Program-made: the position numbers and the translations under genes | The notes under the pieces: generated by a model | Seen by the model: only the letters and a program-made list of their open reading frames with translations | The model's database searches: none | What the model was told of the DNA's origin: nothing | NCBI RefSeq assembly: GCF_003121845.1 | Contig: NZ_QEWQ01000001.1 | Location: forward strand, 1-64,000 | Length of the DNA stretch: 64,000 nucleotides | Direction: 5' to 3' | Origin: Ignatzschineria ureiclastica | Lineage (GTDB): Bacteria > Pseudomonadota > Gammaproteobacteria > Cardiobacteriales > Wohlfahrtiimonadaceae | Part shown: in pieces, positions 10,404 to 19,509 of the stretch | Position numbering within the stretch: the first letter of the stretch is position 1 | Layout of the letters: every line of letters begins with the position of its first letter

Positions 10404-11201
10404 TTAACGCTTCTCATCCATTTTCGCTTCATCCCAATAACGATCTAATTCGGCTAAGGTCAGTGTCGTTAAAGGCTGATTAGCATGTCGCTCAATATAA
10501 TTAAAACGACGTTTAAATTTCTGATTGGTTCTATTGAGTGCTTTTGAAGCATCTATCTCTAAAAACCGAGAGAGATTCACAATTGAAAAGAGTAAATCTC
10601 CTAATTCTGCCTCAATTTCATCCTTGTCTTTCAAGGCGATTGCTTCCATCAATTCAAGCTTCTCTTCATCCACTTTCGCAATCACATCTTCAATATGATC
10701 CCAATCAAACCCCACTTTAGCCGCTCGAGCTTGTAATTTTGTTGCTTGATCTAAAGCAGCTAATGCATTTGGAATACCCGATAATAGCGACTGATCCTCT
10801 AAAGCAGGCAATCCTTTCTCAGCGCGCTCTTCCGCTTTTATTCGCTGCCAATCAGCTTTCTGCTCTTCAATAGATAGATACTCTTTACCGGCAAATACAT
10901 GAGGATGACGCCGGATAAGTTTCTGCTCTAACAAATGCATCACATCTTGAAAATCAAAATGACCTAATTCAGCCTCAATCTGGCTATGTAGTAGAACTTG
11001 AAATAACAGATCAGCGAGTTCCTCTTTAAGTGCTTCAGGATGATTCTCCTCAATAGCATCAATCACCTCAGCACCCTCTTCTTGTAGAAAAGGAATTAAA
11101 GTTTGATGAGTCTGCATCCGATCCCATGGGCACCCCCCCTCTTCCGAACGCAATTGTGAAACTACTTTCAAGAGGTTATCCAACTGCTCTCTCTTTTCCA
11201 T
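10404..11201 (-). CDS. mazG: Nucleoside triphosphate pyrophosphohydrolase
   Basis: Hydrolyses NTPs to NMP and pyrophosphate, a house-cleaning and stress-modulating activity. Both MazG repeats are visible. The first has GGCPWDRMQTHQTLIPFLQEE (22-42) with the metal-binding E-E-x-x-E at 41-45 and EELADLL at 60-66. The second has KVDEEKLELMEAI and EAELGDLLFSIVNLSRFL. The C-terminal RRFNYIE and LAELDRYWDEAK segments match the E. coli-type protein. Length 265 is normal. GAAAGGAT precedes the ATG. It probably forms a transcription unit with xseA, which lies 87 bases downstream. Confidence 0.97.
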   Translation of the reverse strand: MEKREQLDNLLKVVSQLRSEEGGCPWDRMQTHQTLIPFLQEEGAEVIDAIEENHPEALKEELADLLFQVLLHSQIEAELGHFDFQDVMHLLEQKLIRRHPHVFAGKEYLSIEEQKADWQRIKAEERAEKGLPALEDQSLLSGIPNALAALDQATKLQARAAKVGFDWDHIEDVIAKVDEEKLELMEAIALKDKDEIEAELGDLLFSIVNLSRFLEIDASKALNRTNQKFKRRFNYIERHANQPLTTLTLAELDRYWDEAKMDEKR

Positions 11202-11318
11202 CTACTATCCTTTCTAATCTTATTCATTCTTCTATCAATCGTGATCATCATAACAAAAAAAATAGAAAAAAATCTGGACAGATAACAAAAAGCTGATTAC
11301 TTGACTTTTAGAGTTTTA

Positions 11319-11540
11319 TCGATCTATTAAAAGATACCCACAGAACCTGTGGATAACTTTGGGGATAAATGTCTTAAAAAGATCAAAAGGGTCATACGAA
11401 TGCTTACTTTGAATTAATGTCTAAAAATTAGACACCCTTATAACCCTCTAATAGCAGTCTATTTCAAGAATTGTAAAAACACTTTCTTGTAATATTGGGA
11501 AAAGTCACTGGTTGCTTAAACTTTGAAACATTGTGAATAA
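11319..11540. other. Cluster of DnaA-box-like 9-mers in an AT-rich gap
   Basis: Within the 584-base gap between divergent mazG and kdsB, three sequences match or nearly match the DnaA box TTATNCACA, all on the minus strand. They are TGTGGATAA at 11348-11356 (exact TTATCCACA), TGGGGATAA at 11360-11368 (one mismatch) and TGTGAATAA at 11532-11540 (TTATTCACA). Directly left of the first pair is GATCTATTAAAAG (11320-11332), whose first eight bases equal the start of the E. coli oriC left 13-mer. GATC occurs at about 11242, 11320, 11380 and 11621. Flanking sequence is very AT-rich and the nearest genes diverge from it. It could be oriC, a DnaA-titration or regulatory site, or coincidence. No other gene is visible in the gap. 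Confidence 0.4.
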
Positions 11541-11785
11541 GTCAAGTCCTAAAAATAGAAAATTTAACCTAAATTTTTGCTCTCTAGCTTCTCATCAAAA
11601 TTGCTCAATTTTTACGATAAAGATCAATTTTTTTATCTCTCCCAAAAATGAGGATTTTTTTCCTTCAAAATCATCTACCCATTCATCTATCCACGAATCT
11701 AGAAATCAATCTATTCTATAATTCTGTTCTATAATATTAATTTGTTATAATTGCTCTTTTGATCCTCAATAAAAGGTTCTTCTCA

Positions 11786-12562
11786 ATGGATTATATTATT
11801 GTTATTCCAGCAAGACTTAAGTCTTCCCGTCTTCCACAAAAAATGCTACGTTCTTTAAATGGCAAACCGCTTATAGAGTGGACTTGGCGAGCAGCTCTAA
11901 AAAGCAGTGCTAAACAAGTGATCGTTGCCACTGATGATCAAGCTATTTACGATCATCTTACAACCATTGGCGCAACAGTAGTCATGACAGCTGATAATCA
12001 TGAATCAGGCACAGATCGACTCAGTGAAGTTGCACAAAAGTTATCGTTTAATCCTGATGAAATAATCGTTAACTGGCAAGGAGATGAACCTTTTCTTCCC
12101 GCTCACTTTATTGATCTAGTGGCAGAATCATTAGCGAATAATCCATCAGTCGCCATGAGTACGCTTGCAACACCTATTTACGACTGGGCTGAGATTCAAG
12201 ATCCCAATGCAGTGAAAGTTGTGTTAAATGAAGCCGATGAAGCACTTTATTTCTCCCGTGCGCCCATTCCTTATTTGCGAGGTGAAATGAAAACAGCAGG
12301 AACCATTACCGGAGAAACACCTTACCTTCGCCATCTTGGTCTCTATGCTTATCGCGCCGAATTTCTCTGCCAATATCCTCATTTAATCCCTTCGCCGCTA
12401 GAATCACTAGAAAAATTAGAACAATTAAGAGCACTTGCGAACAATTATAAAATCGCAGTAGCAATCTCGTTAAAATCTCCGCCTCCAGGCATCGATACAG
12501 AAGAAGATCTCGAGAAAGCCACAAGTTGGCTGACAGAACATCAAGCGCAGTCATTAAAATAG
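11786..12562 (+). CDS. kdsB: 3-deoxy-manno-octulosonate cytidylyltransferase (CMP-KDO synthetase)
   Basis: Activates KDO with CTP for the LPS inner core. The start MDYIIVIPARLKSSRLPQKML carries the nucleotidyltransferase signature (PARLxSxRLPxK). Downstream are ATDDQAIYD, the NWQGDEPFLP metal/nucleotide motif, YFSRAPIPYLR and HLGLYAYRAEFL. The C-terminal SLEKLEQLRAL and PGIDTEEDLEKA match the family. I use the ATG at 11786 (258 residues), preceded by AAAAGG. An upstream in-frame TTG at 11759 would add nine non-conserved residues. psd follows after 19 bases, so the two envelope genes are probably co-transcribed. Confidence 0.97.
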   Translation: MDYIIVIPARLKSSRLPQKMLRSLNGKPLIEWTWRAALKSSAKQVIVATDDQAIYDHLTTIGATVVMTADNHESGTDRLSEVAQKLSFNPDEIIVNWQGDEPFLPAHFIDLVAESLANNPSVAMSTLATPIYDWAEIQDPNAVKVVLNEADEALYFSRAPIPYLRGEMKTAGTITGETPYLRHLGLYAYRAEFLCQYPHLIPSPLESLEKLEQLRALANNYKIAVAISLKSPPPGIDTEEDLEKATSWLTEHQAQSLK

Positions 12563-12581
12563 AAATAGGATAGATCCCATT

Positions 12582-13439
12582 ATGTTCAGAAACAGTTCAA
12601 TTCAACGTGCCTCTTCATGGCTATTTCGAAAACTTACACGCATTAAAACAACCTGGTTCAAAAACCTATTTATCACTCAATTTGCCAAACTCTACAAAAT
12701 CGATTGGCAAGATTGCGTACGGCAAAAGCCACAAGAGTATCTCCACTTCAATGACTTCTTCACAAGAGAACTCAAAAAAGATGCTCGTCCCATTGCCGAT
12801 AACGCGATTGTTTCTCCAGCAGATGGACGAATTGCGGCAGCAGGCTCTCTCTCTAACACAGATTTTATCAGAGCCAAAGGTCATGATTTTACCCTAGAAG
12901 CGCTCATTGCAGATCCATCTCTTGCAGAACTCTTTAGGGATGGCCATTTTGCAACAGTTTATCTCTCACCTCGTGATTACCATCGCATCCATATGCCTGT
13001 AAGCGGCAAGTTACTCCGTACCATTCATATTCCTGGAAAGCTCTATAGTGTTTCAATGAAGATGGCGGATAAAATCCCAACACTTTTTGCTGAAAATGAG
13101 CGCCTTGTATCCCTTTTTGAGACAGAGTATGGCAAAGTGATGGTCATTCTAGTAGGTGCGATTAATGTTTCAAGCATTGAAACTATTTGGGCTGGCACAA
13201 TCACACCACCTTACGGTAAAGTATTGCAATATAGCGATTACCAACATGAAAATATCACCATCGAAAAAGGACAAGAGATGGGGCGCTTTAATATGGGGTC
13301 TACTGCAATTGTGATCACCGAGAAAGAGGGGTTATCACTGCTTACCAATATCCAAGAAGGTGCCGTCATTCGATTAGGTGAAGGACTACTCGATACCATA
13401 GCCCATTCAAATAGTGAAAAAACACCTGAAGAAAAATAG
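12582..13439 (+). CDS. psd: Phosphatidylserine decarboxylase proenzyme
   Basis: Converts phosphatidylserine to phosphatidylethanolamine at the inner membrane. The enzyme self-cleaves to create a pyruvoyl group at the Gly-Ser-Thr motif, seen here as FNMGSTAIVI with Gly239-Ser240. Other conserved blocks are DFFTRELKKDARPI, SPADGRIAAAG, YLSPRDYHRIHMPV (catalytic His region) and VGAINVSSIETIW. Length 285 matches proteobacterial Psd of type I. AGGAT precedes the ATG. The gene lies 19 bases after kdsB. Confidence 0.97.
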   Translation: MFRNSSIQRASSWLFRKLTRIKTTWFKNLFITQFAKLYKIDWQDCVRQKPQEYLHFNDFFTRELKKDARPIADNAIVSPADGRIAAAGSLSNTDFIRAKGHDFTLEALIADPSLAELFRDGHFATVYLSPRDYHRIHMPVSGKLLRTIHIPGKLYSVSMKMADKIPTLFAENERLVSLFETEYGKVMVILVGAINVSSIETIWAGTITPPYGKVLQYSDYQHENITIEKGQEMGRFNMGSTAIVITEKEGLSLLTNIQEGAVIRLGEGLLDTIAHSNSEKTPEEK

Positions 13440-13504
13440 ACAAACCTTACTCATTTCATTAATCACTCTTCCCTTTCAAAGAAAGAAGCGATATAATGCC
13501 GAGC

Positions 13505-13533
13505 TTGATTTTGACCTTTTATAACGATGTAAT
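13505..13533 (+). promoter_or_regulatory. Candidate promoter for the rpsF operon
   Basis: TTGATT (13505-13510) and TGTAAT (13528-13533) are separated by 17 bases. This would give a leader of about 140 bases before rpsF. I did not recognise an S6:S18-binding hairpin in that leader. Confidence 0.35.
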
Positions 13534-13682
13534 GGAAGTTGATTATAGATAGTGGTTTTCTATTACGAGAAACAACGATTCAATAATATGATTTCTATTT
13601 CTAATAAGAGGGCTTGGTCTCCTTGTCTTTTGTTTGGTGCAAAAGACTTTAAATATTTTTAAATCCATAAGGAGCATGAATA

Positions 13683-14087
13683 ATGCGTCATTACGAAGTA
13701 GTTTTCCTGGTTCATCCAGATCAAAGTGAACAAGTTCCTGCAATGGTTGAGCGTTACAAAGCCATTGTGACTGACAATGGTGGTGCTATCCATCGTTTAG
13801 AAGATTGGGGCCGTCGTCAACTTGCTTACCCTATCCAAAAAATTCATAAAGCTCATTATATTCTAATGAACATTGAATGTGGCAAAGAAGCTTTAGCTGA
13901 ACTTCAAAGCGCGTTCCGTTTCAATGATGCAGTCATCCGTGACTTAATCATCAATAAAGAAGAAGCGATCACTGAAGTTTCTGCAATTGCAGCAAAACCT
14001 GAGCGTACTACTGAAGTTCGCGAAGAAATCGAAGTTGAAGAAGATAGTGAAGAAGCAACAGATGCTGATGACAGCGCTGAAGCTTAA
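13683..14087 (+). CDS. rpsF: Small ribosomal subunit protein S6
   Basis: Begins [19 protein letters not shown] and contains the family core [20 protein letters not shown], with NDAVIRDLI near residue 80. It binds 16S rRNA with S18 in the 30S platform. The last 25 or so residues are strongly acidic ([21 protein letters not shown]), comparable to the glutamate-rich tail that RimK extends in E. coli S6. AAGGAG precedes the ATG. It is first in an operon with rpsR and rplI, but the E. coli priB gene is absent between S6 and S18. Confidence 0.98.
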   Translation: MRHYEVVFLVHPDQSEQVPAMVERYKAIVTDNGGAIHRLEDWGRRQLAYPIQKIHKAHYILMNIECGKEALAELQSAFRFNDAVIRDLIINKEEAITEVSAIAAKPERTTEVREEIEVEEDSEEATDADDSAEA

Positions 14088-14133
14088 TATTTCATAGCTA
14101 TTTCTTAAATCTATTACAAAAGGTAAATAAATT

Positions 14134-14358
14134 ATGTCACGTTTTGTTCGTCGTAGAAAATATTGTCGTTTTACCGCTGAAGGCGTTAAAGAGATCGATT
14201 ACAAAGATGTTAATCTCTTAAAAAATTACATCACTGAAACTGGTAAAATTGTACCGAGCCGTGTAACGGGTACAAGCGCACGTTATCAGCGTCAACTTGC
14301 AACTGCAATCAAACGCGCACGCTACATTGCATTGCTCCCATATACTGATCAACACTAA
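14134..14358 (+). CDS. rpsR: Small ribosomal subunit protein S18
   Basis: A 74-residue basic protein beginning [20 protein letters not shown] and containing [18 protein letters not shown] and [18 protein letters not shown], the S18 signature that contacts S6 and 16S rRNA. It lies 46 bases after rpsF and 19 bases before rplI. The length is the usual one. Confidence 0.98.
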   Translation: MSRFVRRRKYCRFTAEGVKEIDYKDVNLLKNYITETGKIVPSRVTGTSARYQRQLATAIKRARYIALLPYTDQH

Positions 14359-14377
14359 TCGTCCAAAGGGAGATACA

Positions 14378-14824
14378 ATGAAAGTTATTCTTTTAGAAAA
14401 AATTGAAAATTTAGGTTCTCTTGGTGATACTGTCGATGTAAAACCAGGATATGCGCGTAACTATCTTTTACCACAAGGTAAAGCAACTGAAGCAACACCT
14501 GCAAACATTGAGCGCTTTGAAGCACGTCGTGCTGAGCTTGAAATGAAACAAGCAGATCTTCTTGCATCAGCAACTGCGCGTGGTGAGAAATTATCTGGTT
14601 TAGTGATGACTGTTGCTGCAAATGCAGGTTCTGAAGGCCGTTTATTCGGTTCAGTCACTGCACAAGATATCGCAACACACATTACTGAAGCAGGCGTTCC
14701 TGTTGATCGTAAAGAAGTGCGTATCAATGATGGTGCTATCCGTCATTTAGGTGAGCATATCGTTACACTTCACCTCCATGCAGATGTGAATGTAGAGATC
14801 ACTGTAAACGTTATCGCAGAATAA
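14378..14824 (+). CDS. rplI: Large ribosomal subunit protein L9
   Basis: A 148-residue protein beginning MKVILLEKIENLGSLGDTVD, with the L9 signature GYARNYLLPQGKA, a central helix (about 45-75) and a C-terminal domain containing GRLFGSVTAQDIA. It bridges the 50S near the L1 stalk. The ATG at 14378 is chosen because GGGAG lies just upstream. A longer in-frame opening at 14297 would overlap rpsR and lacks homology. It is the last gene of the rpsF operon and is followed by a strong terminator. Confidence 0.98.
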   Translation: MKVILLEKIENLGSLGDTVDVKPGYARNYLLPQGKATEATPANIERFEARRAELEMKQADLLASATARGEKLSGLVMTVAANAGSEGRLFGSVTAQDIATHITEAGVPVDRKEVRINDGAIRHLGEHIVTLHLHADVNVEITVNVIAE

Positions 14825-14918
14825 ATTATTGATAATTGTGCCCTACTCTTCATACGGTAAGGTACAATCATTCAAACTTAAAAATTAATAAAAATTCATC
14901 CTAAGACAATGAATCAAC

Positions 14919-14947
14919 AAAAACCACTGATATGCTCAGTGGTTTTT
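14919..14947 (+). terminator. Rho-independent terminator of the rpsF-rpsR-rplI operon
   Basis: The stem AAACCACTGA / TCAGTGGTTT with loop TATGC runs into TTTTT, about 95 bases after the rplI stop. Confidence 0.9.
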
Positions 14948-15017
14948 TATTATCGAGGAGTTTATTCTCTAACTGTCTAGATCTTTAAATCTAATACCTA
15001 CAGTTATCTATAACAAA

Positions 15018-15045
15018 AGGCCACTCTATTTGATTAGAATGACCT
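15018..15045 (-). terminator. Terminator downstream of the SapC-like gene
   Basis: On the minus strand an 11-position stem with two mismatches (AGGTCATTCTA / TAGAGTGGCCT) is followed by TTTTGTT, about 60 bases after the stop of the leftward gene ending at 15106. Confidence 0.6.
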
Positions 15046-15105
15046 CTGATTCCATACGTAAATTTTACAAGTAGCTTCTATAACAAACTATTTAAAGTCT
15101 ACTGA

Positions 15106-15852
15106 TTAGTTTGCTTTACTCTTTTTCTCACGCGCATTACGGAAACGTTCAAAAAGTGCAGGGAAATTATTTAAAGACACTAAATGTGCAAATACCCATC
15201 CCAACATACCTTGTTTATTCAATGCGTGAAGCGTTTCACCATCTAATTCCATAAATTTAGCTTCATCAATGATATATACATTCTGTACTGCAAATGTTTC
15301 ACCATCTGGGCTTTGAATAGTCACATTCTTGCTCTCGAACAAATTTTTCTCAGCTAATACTTTCACAAATTCTTGTGTACGCTTCATGTCAATATTGTAG
15401 CTAGAGAGTAATGCTAAAGCATTTTCTAAAAATGGGGTATTTTCACCTTTTTTTGTGAAAAGTGCTTCCCCTTTTTTCTTATCCCAACCTTCATAGTCGG
15501 CATCAATACAAACCGTTAACTGATCTTTTTTCCCAGTTTCTGCCAAAATAAATGGATAGCGACGGATAAATGCAGGAATATATGCATCTTTTTCCCATTG
15601 ACCTGATGCATCAATAAAGAGATTTTTATCTTCTTCTAAGCCTGTTAATGCAACAGGGATATAGTTCTCGCCTTCTTTTAAAAAGATAACCGGATATTTA
15701 GTAGATGTGCTAAAAAACTCAATTCCGGCTAAAGGAATACAATGATTTTTAAGTGCGAAATTATATTGTTTGGTAGGCTGTAATTTTAAATTAACATGCT
15801 CCTCTTTTGATAAAGGTTCTACATTTTTATAAAAAAATACACTATTGGCCAT
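15106..15852 (-). CDS. SapC family protein
   Basis: A 248-residue soluble protein matching the SapC family (Pfam SapC). The signs are FYKNVEPLSKEEHVNLKL at the start, HCIPLAGIEFFSTSTKYPVIF, the IPAFIRRYPFILAE block and a C-terminal HALNKQGMLGWVFAHLVSLNNF segment. The family was named from a Campylobacter S-layer locus, but its members are widespread in proteobacteria and their biochemical function is unknown. There is no signal peptide, so it is probably cytoplasmic. GGAG precedes the ATG. It lies 91 bases downstream of the molybdenum hydroxylase genes in the same direction and has its own downstream terminator. Co-transcription is possible but not shown. Confidence 0.85.
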   Translation of the reverse strand: MANSVFFYKNVEPLSKEEHVNLKLQPTKQYNFALKNHCIPLAGIEFFSTSTKYPVIFLKEGENYIPVALTGLEEDKNLFIDASGQWEKDAYIPAFIRRYPFILAETGKKDQLTVCIDADYEGWDKKKGEALFTKKGENTPFLENALALLSSYNIDMKRTQEFVKVLAEKNLFESKNVTIQSPDGETFAVQNVYIIDEAKFMELDGETLHALNKQGMLGWVFAHLVSLNNFPALFERFRNAREKKSKAN

Positions 15853-15943
15853 CTCTTATCTCCTAGATAAAATTTTAAATATAGATAACAATTGAGGAAA
15901 TATTAATATTTTAGCAAATCTAAAACTATTTTATATCAATATA

Positions 15944-16573
15944 TTACTCATCGATTACGCAACCCGGCGTTGCTAAGGCAACATCCCGAATTGCTTCATA
16001 ATATCGGACATATCCCGTACAACGACAGATATGTGGATCTAATGCTTCCTCAATAGCTTGCTCTAAATGAGCTCGCTTAATAGGTTCTCTATTTAATTTA
16101 TCTAAAAATACTGTCGCTCCCGCCACAAACCCCGGCGCACAATAACCACATTGAAATGCAAAATTATCAATAAAGGCTTGCTGAATAGGCGTTAATTGCA
16201 ACTCACCATTCTTATCCTCTATTGCTTGCCCTTCGATTGTCACAATATTTTTACCCGCAAAGAAATGAGCGCCATAAATGCAAGTTCGTAACTCTTCTTT
16301 ACTTCCATCAGGTAGAATCTCAACAACAGTACAGGCATGACAAATCCCCTGTCCGCAACCAAAATGGGTTCCTGTTAAATCTAGATACTCATGTAAAAAA
16401 TCGATCATTAACATATTTTCAGGAACATCCATCGGTCCGATCAATTTACCGTTAATTGTTAAGGTTAAGGGCTTTTTCACTAATAATGCCGAGATTTCTT
16501 GATTGATCTGTTCACGATCTTTCGCTGTTAAATCAGTAATTTGTGCCATAGAGGCTGAAGTTGTCTCTTTCAT
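15944..16573 (-). CDS. [2Fe-2S] subunit of a xanthine dehydrogenase-family molybdenum hydroxylase
   Basis: A 209-residue electron-transfer subunit. It carries a plant-type [2Fe-2S] cluster motif in the first half (THFGCGQGICHACTV with a further Cys in LRTCIYGA). The second cluster in the C-terminal half is FQCGYCAPGFV plus PHICRCTGYVRY. This two-cluster arrangement matches the small subunits of aldehyde, isoquinoline and nicotinate-type dehydrogenases (IorA-like). It starts at the stop codon of the large subunit (TAATG, one-base overlap), so the two are translationally coupled. The substrate cannot be read from this subunit. Confidence 0.95.
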   Translation of the reverse strand: MKETTSASMAQITDLTAKDREQINQEISALLVKKPLTLTINGKLIGPMDVPENMLMIDFLHEYLDLTGTHFGCGQGICHACTVVEILPDGSKEELRTCIYGAHFFAGKNIVTIEGQAIEDKNGELQLTPIQQAFIDNFAFQCGYCAPGFVAGATVFLDKLNREPIKRAHLEQAIEEALDPHICRCTGYVRYYEAIRDVALATPGCVIDE

Positions 16574-19509
16574 TATGCGTTATCCTCTTCTGCTAAAGCC
16601 GCTAAAATCTTCTCTGCTGTTACAGGGAACTGATAGAACCGTTTACCTGTCGCATGCGTCAACGCATTCCCTACTGCAGGTAAAATAGGAATCATTCCTA
16701 ATTCTGCCATTCCTTTCGGTGGAGAGGTTTCTGATAAAGGCGGAAGATAATCTGCACTTTGACTCCAAACGGCAACTTCACTTGCTCGTGGTAAATGATA
16801 ACGGTTAAAATTCCAAGTCCCATCACCTGGCCCATCTGCATACAAAGGGAGCTCTTCATAAAGCGCATGCCCAATACCCATCGCTGTTCCACCTTGTACC
16901 TGTCCTGACACTAACTCTGGCACAATCATTTTTCCAGGGTTCATCATCATATGGTGATGTAAAATTTTCACCTCTCCTGAGGCTCGATCTACATCTAATG
17001 CTACGATACAAGATGCCGGGGTTACTGTCGTAGGATCAGCGCCTGAACGATCTGTCGGCGGGAAGAATGCTTCTGTACGCTTAATAAAATCATAGCCGCC
17101 CGTTGTCATTCGATCTTTCAATTTTTGAGGTGCGCCATCTCCATACTTAACAGCGAGCGCATCTAATGGCAATCGTCTACTACCGACTGTCGGAATATCA
17201 AATTCCGCTTCAGCCCATTGCCAACTTGAATAAGCATGTACAGCAACGCCTGTAATAAGCCCCATCTCGTGTGCTTTTTTCGCTAAAACTTCAAATGGAA
17301 TCGGAGGCATTCCTCCTCCCGTTAACCCCTCTTCTGTGACTCGCAGATCTTCAACTGTTACATGTAGGCTATTCATCACTCCGCCACCATAGCCCTCACT
17401 CCAAATAGCTTTCGCTGCAGGCCAGAGGCTATTTTCAAGCAAAAACTTACCTGCTTGTCTTGTACCAAATCCGATATAGTAGACCCCACTCGAAGAGCTC
17501 ATATCTGGAATTAAGCCTGGCGTCCAATAAGGATCTGTTTTTGCAAGCTTATCTTGTTGTTTCTGATCAGCCCAACTCGTATGAAGCGGTAATTCCTCAA
17601 ATTCTGTAACACCAAACTCCACATAATCGGGGGCTTTCCCTAAGGCTTGCCACACCATTACCTGTTGTGAAGTCGTTCCACCTGTTCCAATCTCTTGCAC
17701 ACAATGGCGCATAGAGAGTCGACCCTGAGCATCAAACTCTAAAGAAAGAATAGTCGGCACACCACTTGATCCATATACCTGTTGAACATGGGCAAAGCCA
17801 ACGCCATATAGATGACCCGGGTTCTTTGCCTCATACGCCTTTTTGTCAGCTTCTCGATTTTGCCATAAGGGATATTTTGCCGCCATATCAAGCATCTCAA
17901 TATTACGAGGATCGCCGGCAAAAACACCACCTTGTGTATTCACATAGCCTGTTTTTACCGCATTTCGCCGACGAAGCTCAATCGGATCTATTTTTAGTTC
18001 ATTGGCAATTTCATCCACCATCAATTCTGTAATAGCCATCGATTGCAAAGAACCAAAGCCTCGCATTGAACCCGCTTCAACTGCTGGCGTTGCCATTGCC
18101 AGCGCGGTAAGATCGGATTTTGGGAAATAGTAGATGGATTGCGCACCACGAACTGCTACATGAGAAACGGCGACAGATAAATTCTCTCGACCACCCCCAT
18201 TACAACTGTAGGTCCCTTTTAAGATCTCAAATTGTCCACTTTGACGATCAACACTGATCGCTACATCCATCTCAACGGCATGTCGCTTCATTCCCATTTG
18301 GAACTGTTCATAACGGTTATTGGCCATTCTAACTGGCAATCCACCGCTATAGAAGCTCGCCGCCATCGCATAAATAGGATAGACAGAGTAATCTTTAGAA
18401 CCATATCCCACCGTTGATCCGGTTAATAGCACAATATTCTTCACATCGGGATGAAAATGACTATTCTTAACTAGATCAGCTGCCATAGTAGCAACACCCG
18501 CCGGTGATTGAGTGGCGGTTAAAATATGAAGCGTTTGTGTTGAAGCATCATACCAACTATTACAGTTATCCGGTTCCATCGCCGATGGGTCAATAGATTG
18601 TGAAAAACCTTGACGCTGTAATACAAATTTATCAGGATTATGAGTCGCAGCTTCTAACTCTTGACTAATTGCATCAGCATGTTCCATCGCAACACGCTGA
18701 ATCTCAGGTTTTTCATCTGCCTTTTTAAGCGCACGAATAAACCCACCGCTACGTTCTTTATGCAATAAACTAGGCACTAACATTGGAGCCGCGATTGCTT
18801 CAGGAGGCCAAACGACATTATTACCATCAAATACCCCTTTAATCGCCGAATCTTGATAAGGCGAAAAAACAGAAGGCGAGGTTGGTGTTTCACCGCCAAT
18901 ACGGACATATCGTGCAGCACCATAATTTTTAGGAGGTTTAATCCCTGTTTCTTCGCCATACAGCACGACATCATCTCGGAATTGTAACCGACGATAAGCA
19001 GCACTATAACGATCAAAATCTTTGTAGATTAAAATTGCGACAGGATGACCATAGATAGGGGGCGTTTCCCCTTTAGGCACTAAAATATTCTCCCCATAAA
19101 ACTCAGACCCCATTCCGGTATCTCGTGGAATATTAAGGCCATCTTGGATAAGATCTTCCTGTAAAACTAATCGATCTGGTTGTAACTCATCCCCTAAAAG
19201 AGAGAGATTAATTCCCTCAAAAGTTCGATCAGCTTGAGTACTTTTTAACATAAAAGCATATGCTTGTTCCTGTGGCCAGCCGGGGATATCTTTCGCGCGA
19301 TAATCTCTAGCAAAGTTCTTCTGCCCAGTGACTTTACGAATAGCATCCCAGCGATATTTAACTTTACCATCTCGACCAATCCAATCGGTAGAGGTTACAC
19401 CTGAATTCATCTCCGTTGCATAGGCCATCGGTAATTTACCAACCATAACAGTAATACCGGCAATAACACCCAACTTAATAAATCCACGACGTGAGATCCG
19501 CATACTCAT
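16573..19509 (-). CDS. Molybdopterin-binding large subunit, xanthine dehydrogenase family (Tat-exported)
   Basis: A catalytic subunit of a two-component molybdenum hydroxylase. It opens with a twin-arginine signal (ISRRGFIKLGVIAGITVMVG), implying folded export to the periplasm with electrons probably passing to a c-type cytochrome or quinone. The N-terminal part resembles the aldehyde oxidase a/b hammerhead, and the rest resembles the molybdopterin-binding domain. Visible motifs are VEAGSMRGFGSLQSMA, GTGGTTSQQVM, VQGGTAMGIGHALYEELP and the C-terminal KGMAELGMIPILPAVGNAL, where Glu936 is the likely catalytic glutamate. At 978 residues it is longer than the roughly 730-780 residues usual for IorB/PaoC-type subunits, so inserted segments are likely. 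A similar role to isoquinoline 1-oxidoreductase or a periplasmic aldehyde dehydrogenase is plausible. No dedicated chaperone or FAD subunit is adjacent. Confidence 0.92.
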   Translation of the reverse strand: MSMRISRRGFIKLGVIAGITVMVGKLPMAYATEMNSGVTSTDWIGRDGKVKYRWDAIRKVTGQKNFARDYRAKDIPGWPQEQAYAFMLKSTQADRTFEGINLSLLGDELQPDRLVLQEDLIQDGLNIPRDTGMGSEFYGENILVPKGETPPIYGHPVAILIYKDFDRYSAAYRRLQFRDDVVLYGEETGIKPPKNYGAARYVRIGGETPTSPSVFSPYQDSAIKGVFDGNNVVWPPEAIAAPMLVPSLLHKERSGGFIRALKKADEKPEIQRVAMEHADAISQELEAATHNPDKFVLQRQGFSQSIDPSAMEPDNCNSWYDASTQTLHILTATQSPAGVATMAADLVKNSHFHPDVKNIVLLTGSTVGYGSKDYSVYPIYAMAASFYSGGLPVRMANNRYEQFQMGMKRHAVEMDVAISVDRQSGQFEILKGTYSCNGGGRENLSVAVSHVAVRGAQSIYYFPKSDLTALAMATPAVEAGSMRGFGSLQSMAITELMVDEIANELKIDPIELRRRNAVKTGYVNTQGGVFAGDPRNIEMLDMAAKYPLWQNREADKKAYEAKNPGHLYGVGFAHVQQVYGSSGVPTILSLEFDAQGRLSMRHCVQEIGTGGTTSQQVMVWQALGKAPDYVEFGVTEFEELPLHTSWADQKQQDKLAKTDPYWTPGLIPDMSSSSGVYYIGFGTRQAGKFLLENSLWPAAKAIWSEGYGGGVMNSLHVTVEDLRVTEEGLTGGGMPPIPFEVLAKKAHEMGLITGVAVHAYSSWQWAEAEFDIPTVGSRRLPLDALAVKYGDGAPQKLKDRMTTGGYDFIKRTEAFFPPTDRSGADPTTVTPASCIVALDVDRASGEVKILHHHMMMNPGKMIVPELVSGQVQGGTAMGIGHALYEELPLYADGPGDGTWNFNRYHLPRASEVAVWSQSADYLPPLSETSPPKGMAELGMIPILPAVGNALTHATGKRFYQFPVTAEKILAALAEEDNA

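Noticed and set aside
11533-11721. 62-codon open frame upstream of kdsB
   Set aside because: GTG start without a ribosome site, composition follows the AT-rich gap, and it overlaps DnaA-box-like sites. No recognisable domain.
13540-13682. S6:S18-binding RNA leader before rpsF
   Set aside because: The bulged CCG hairpin typical of that element was not found by eye.
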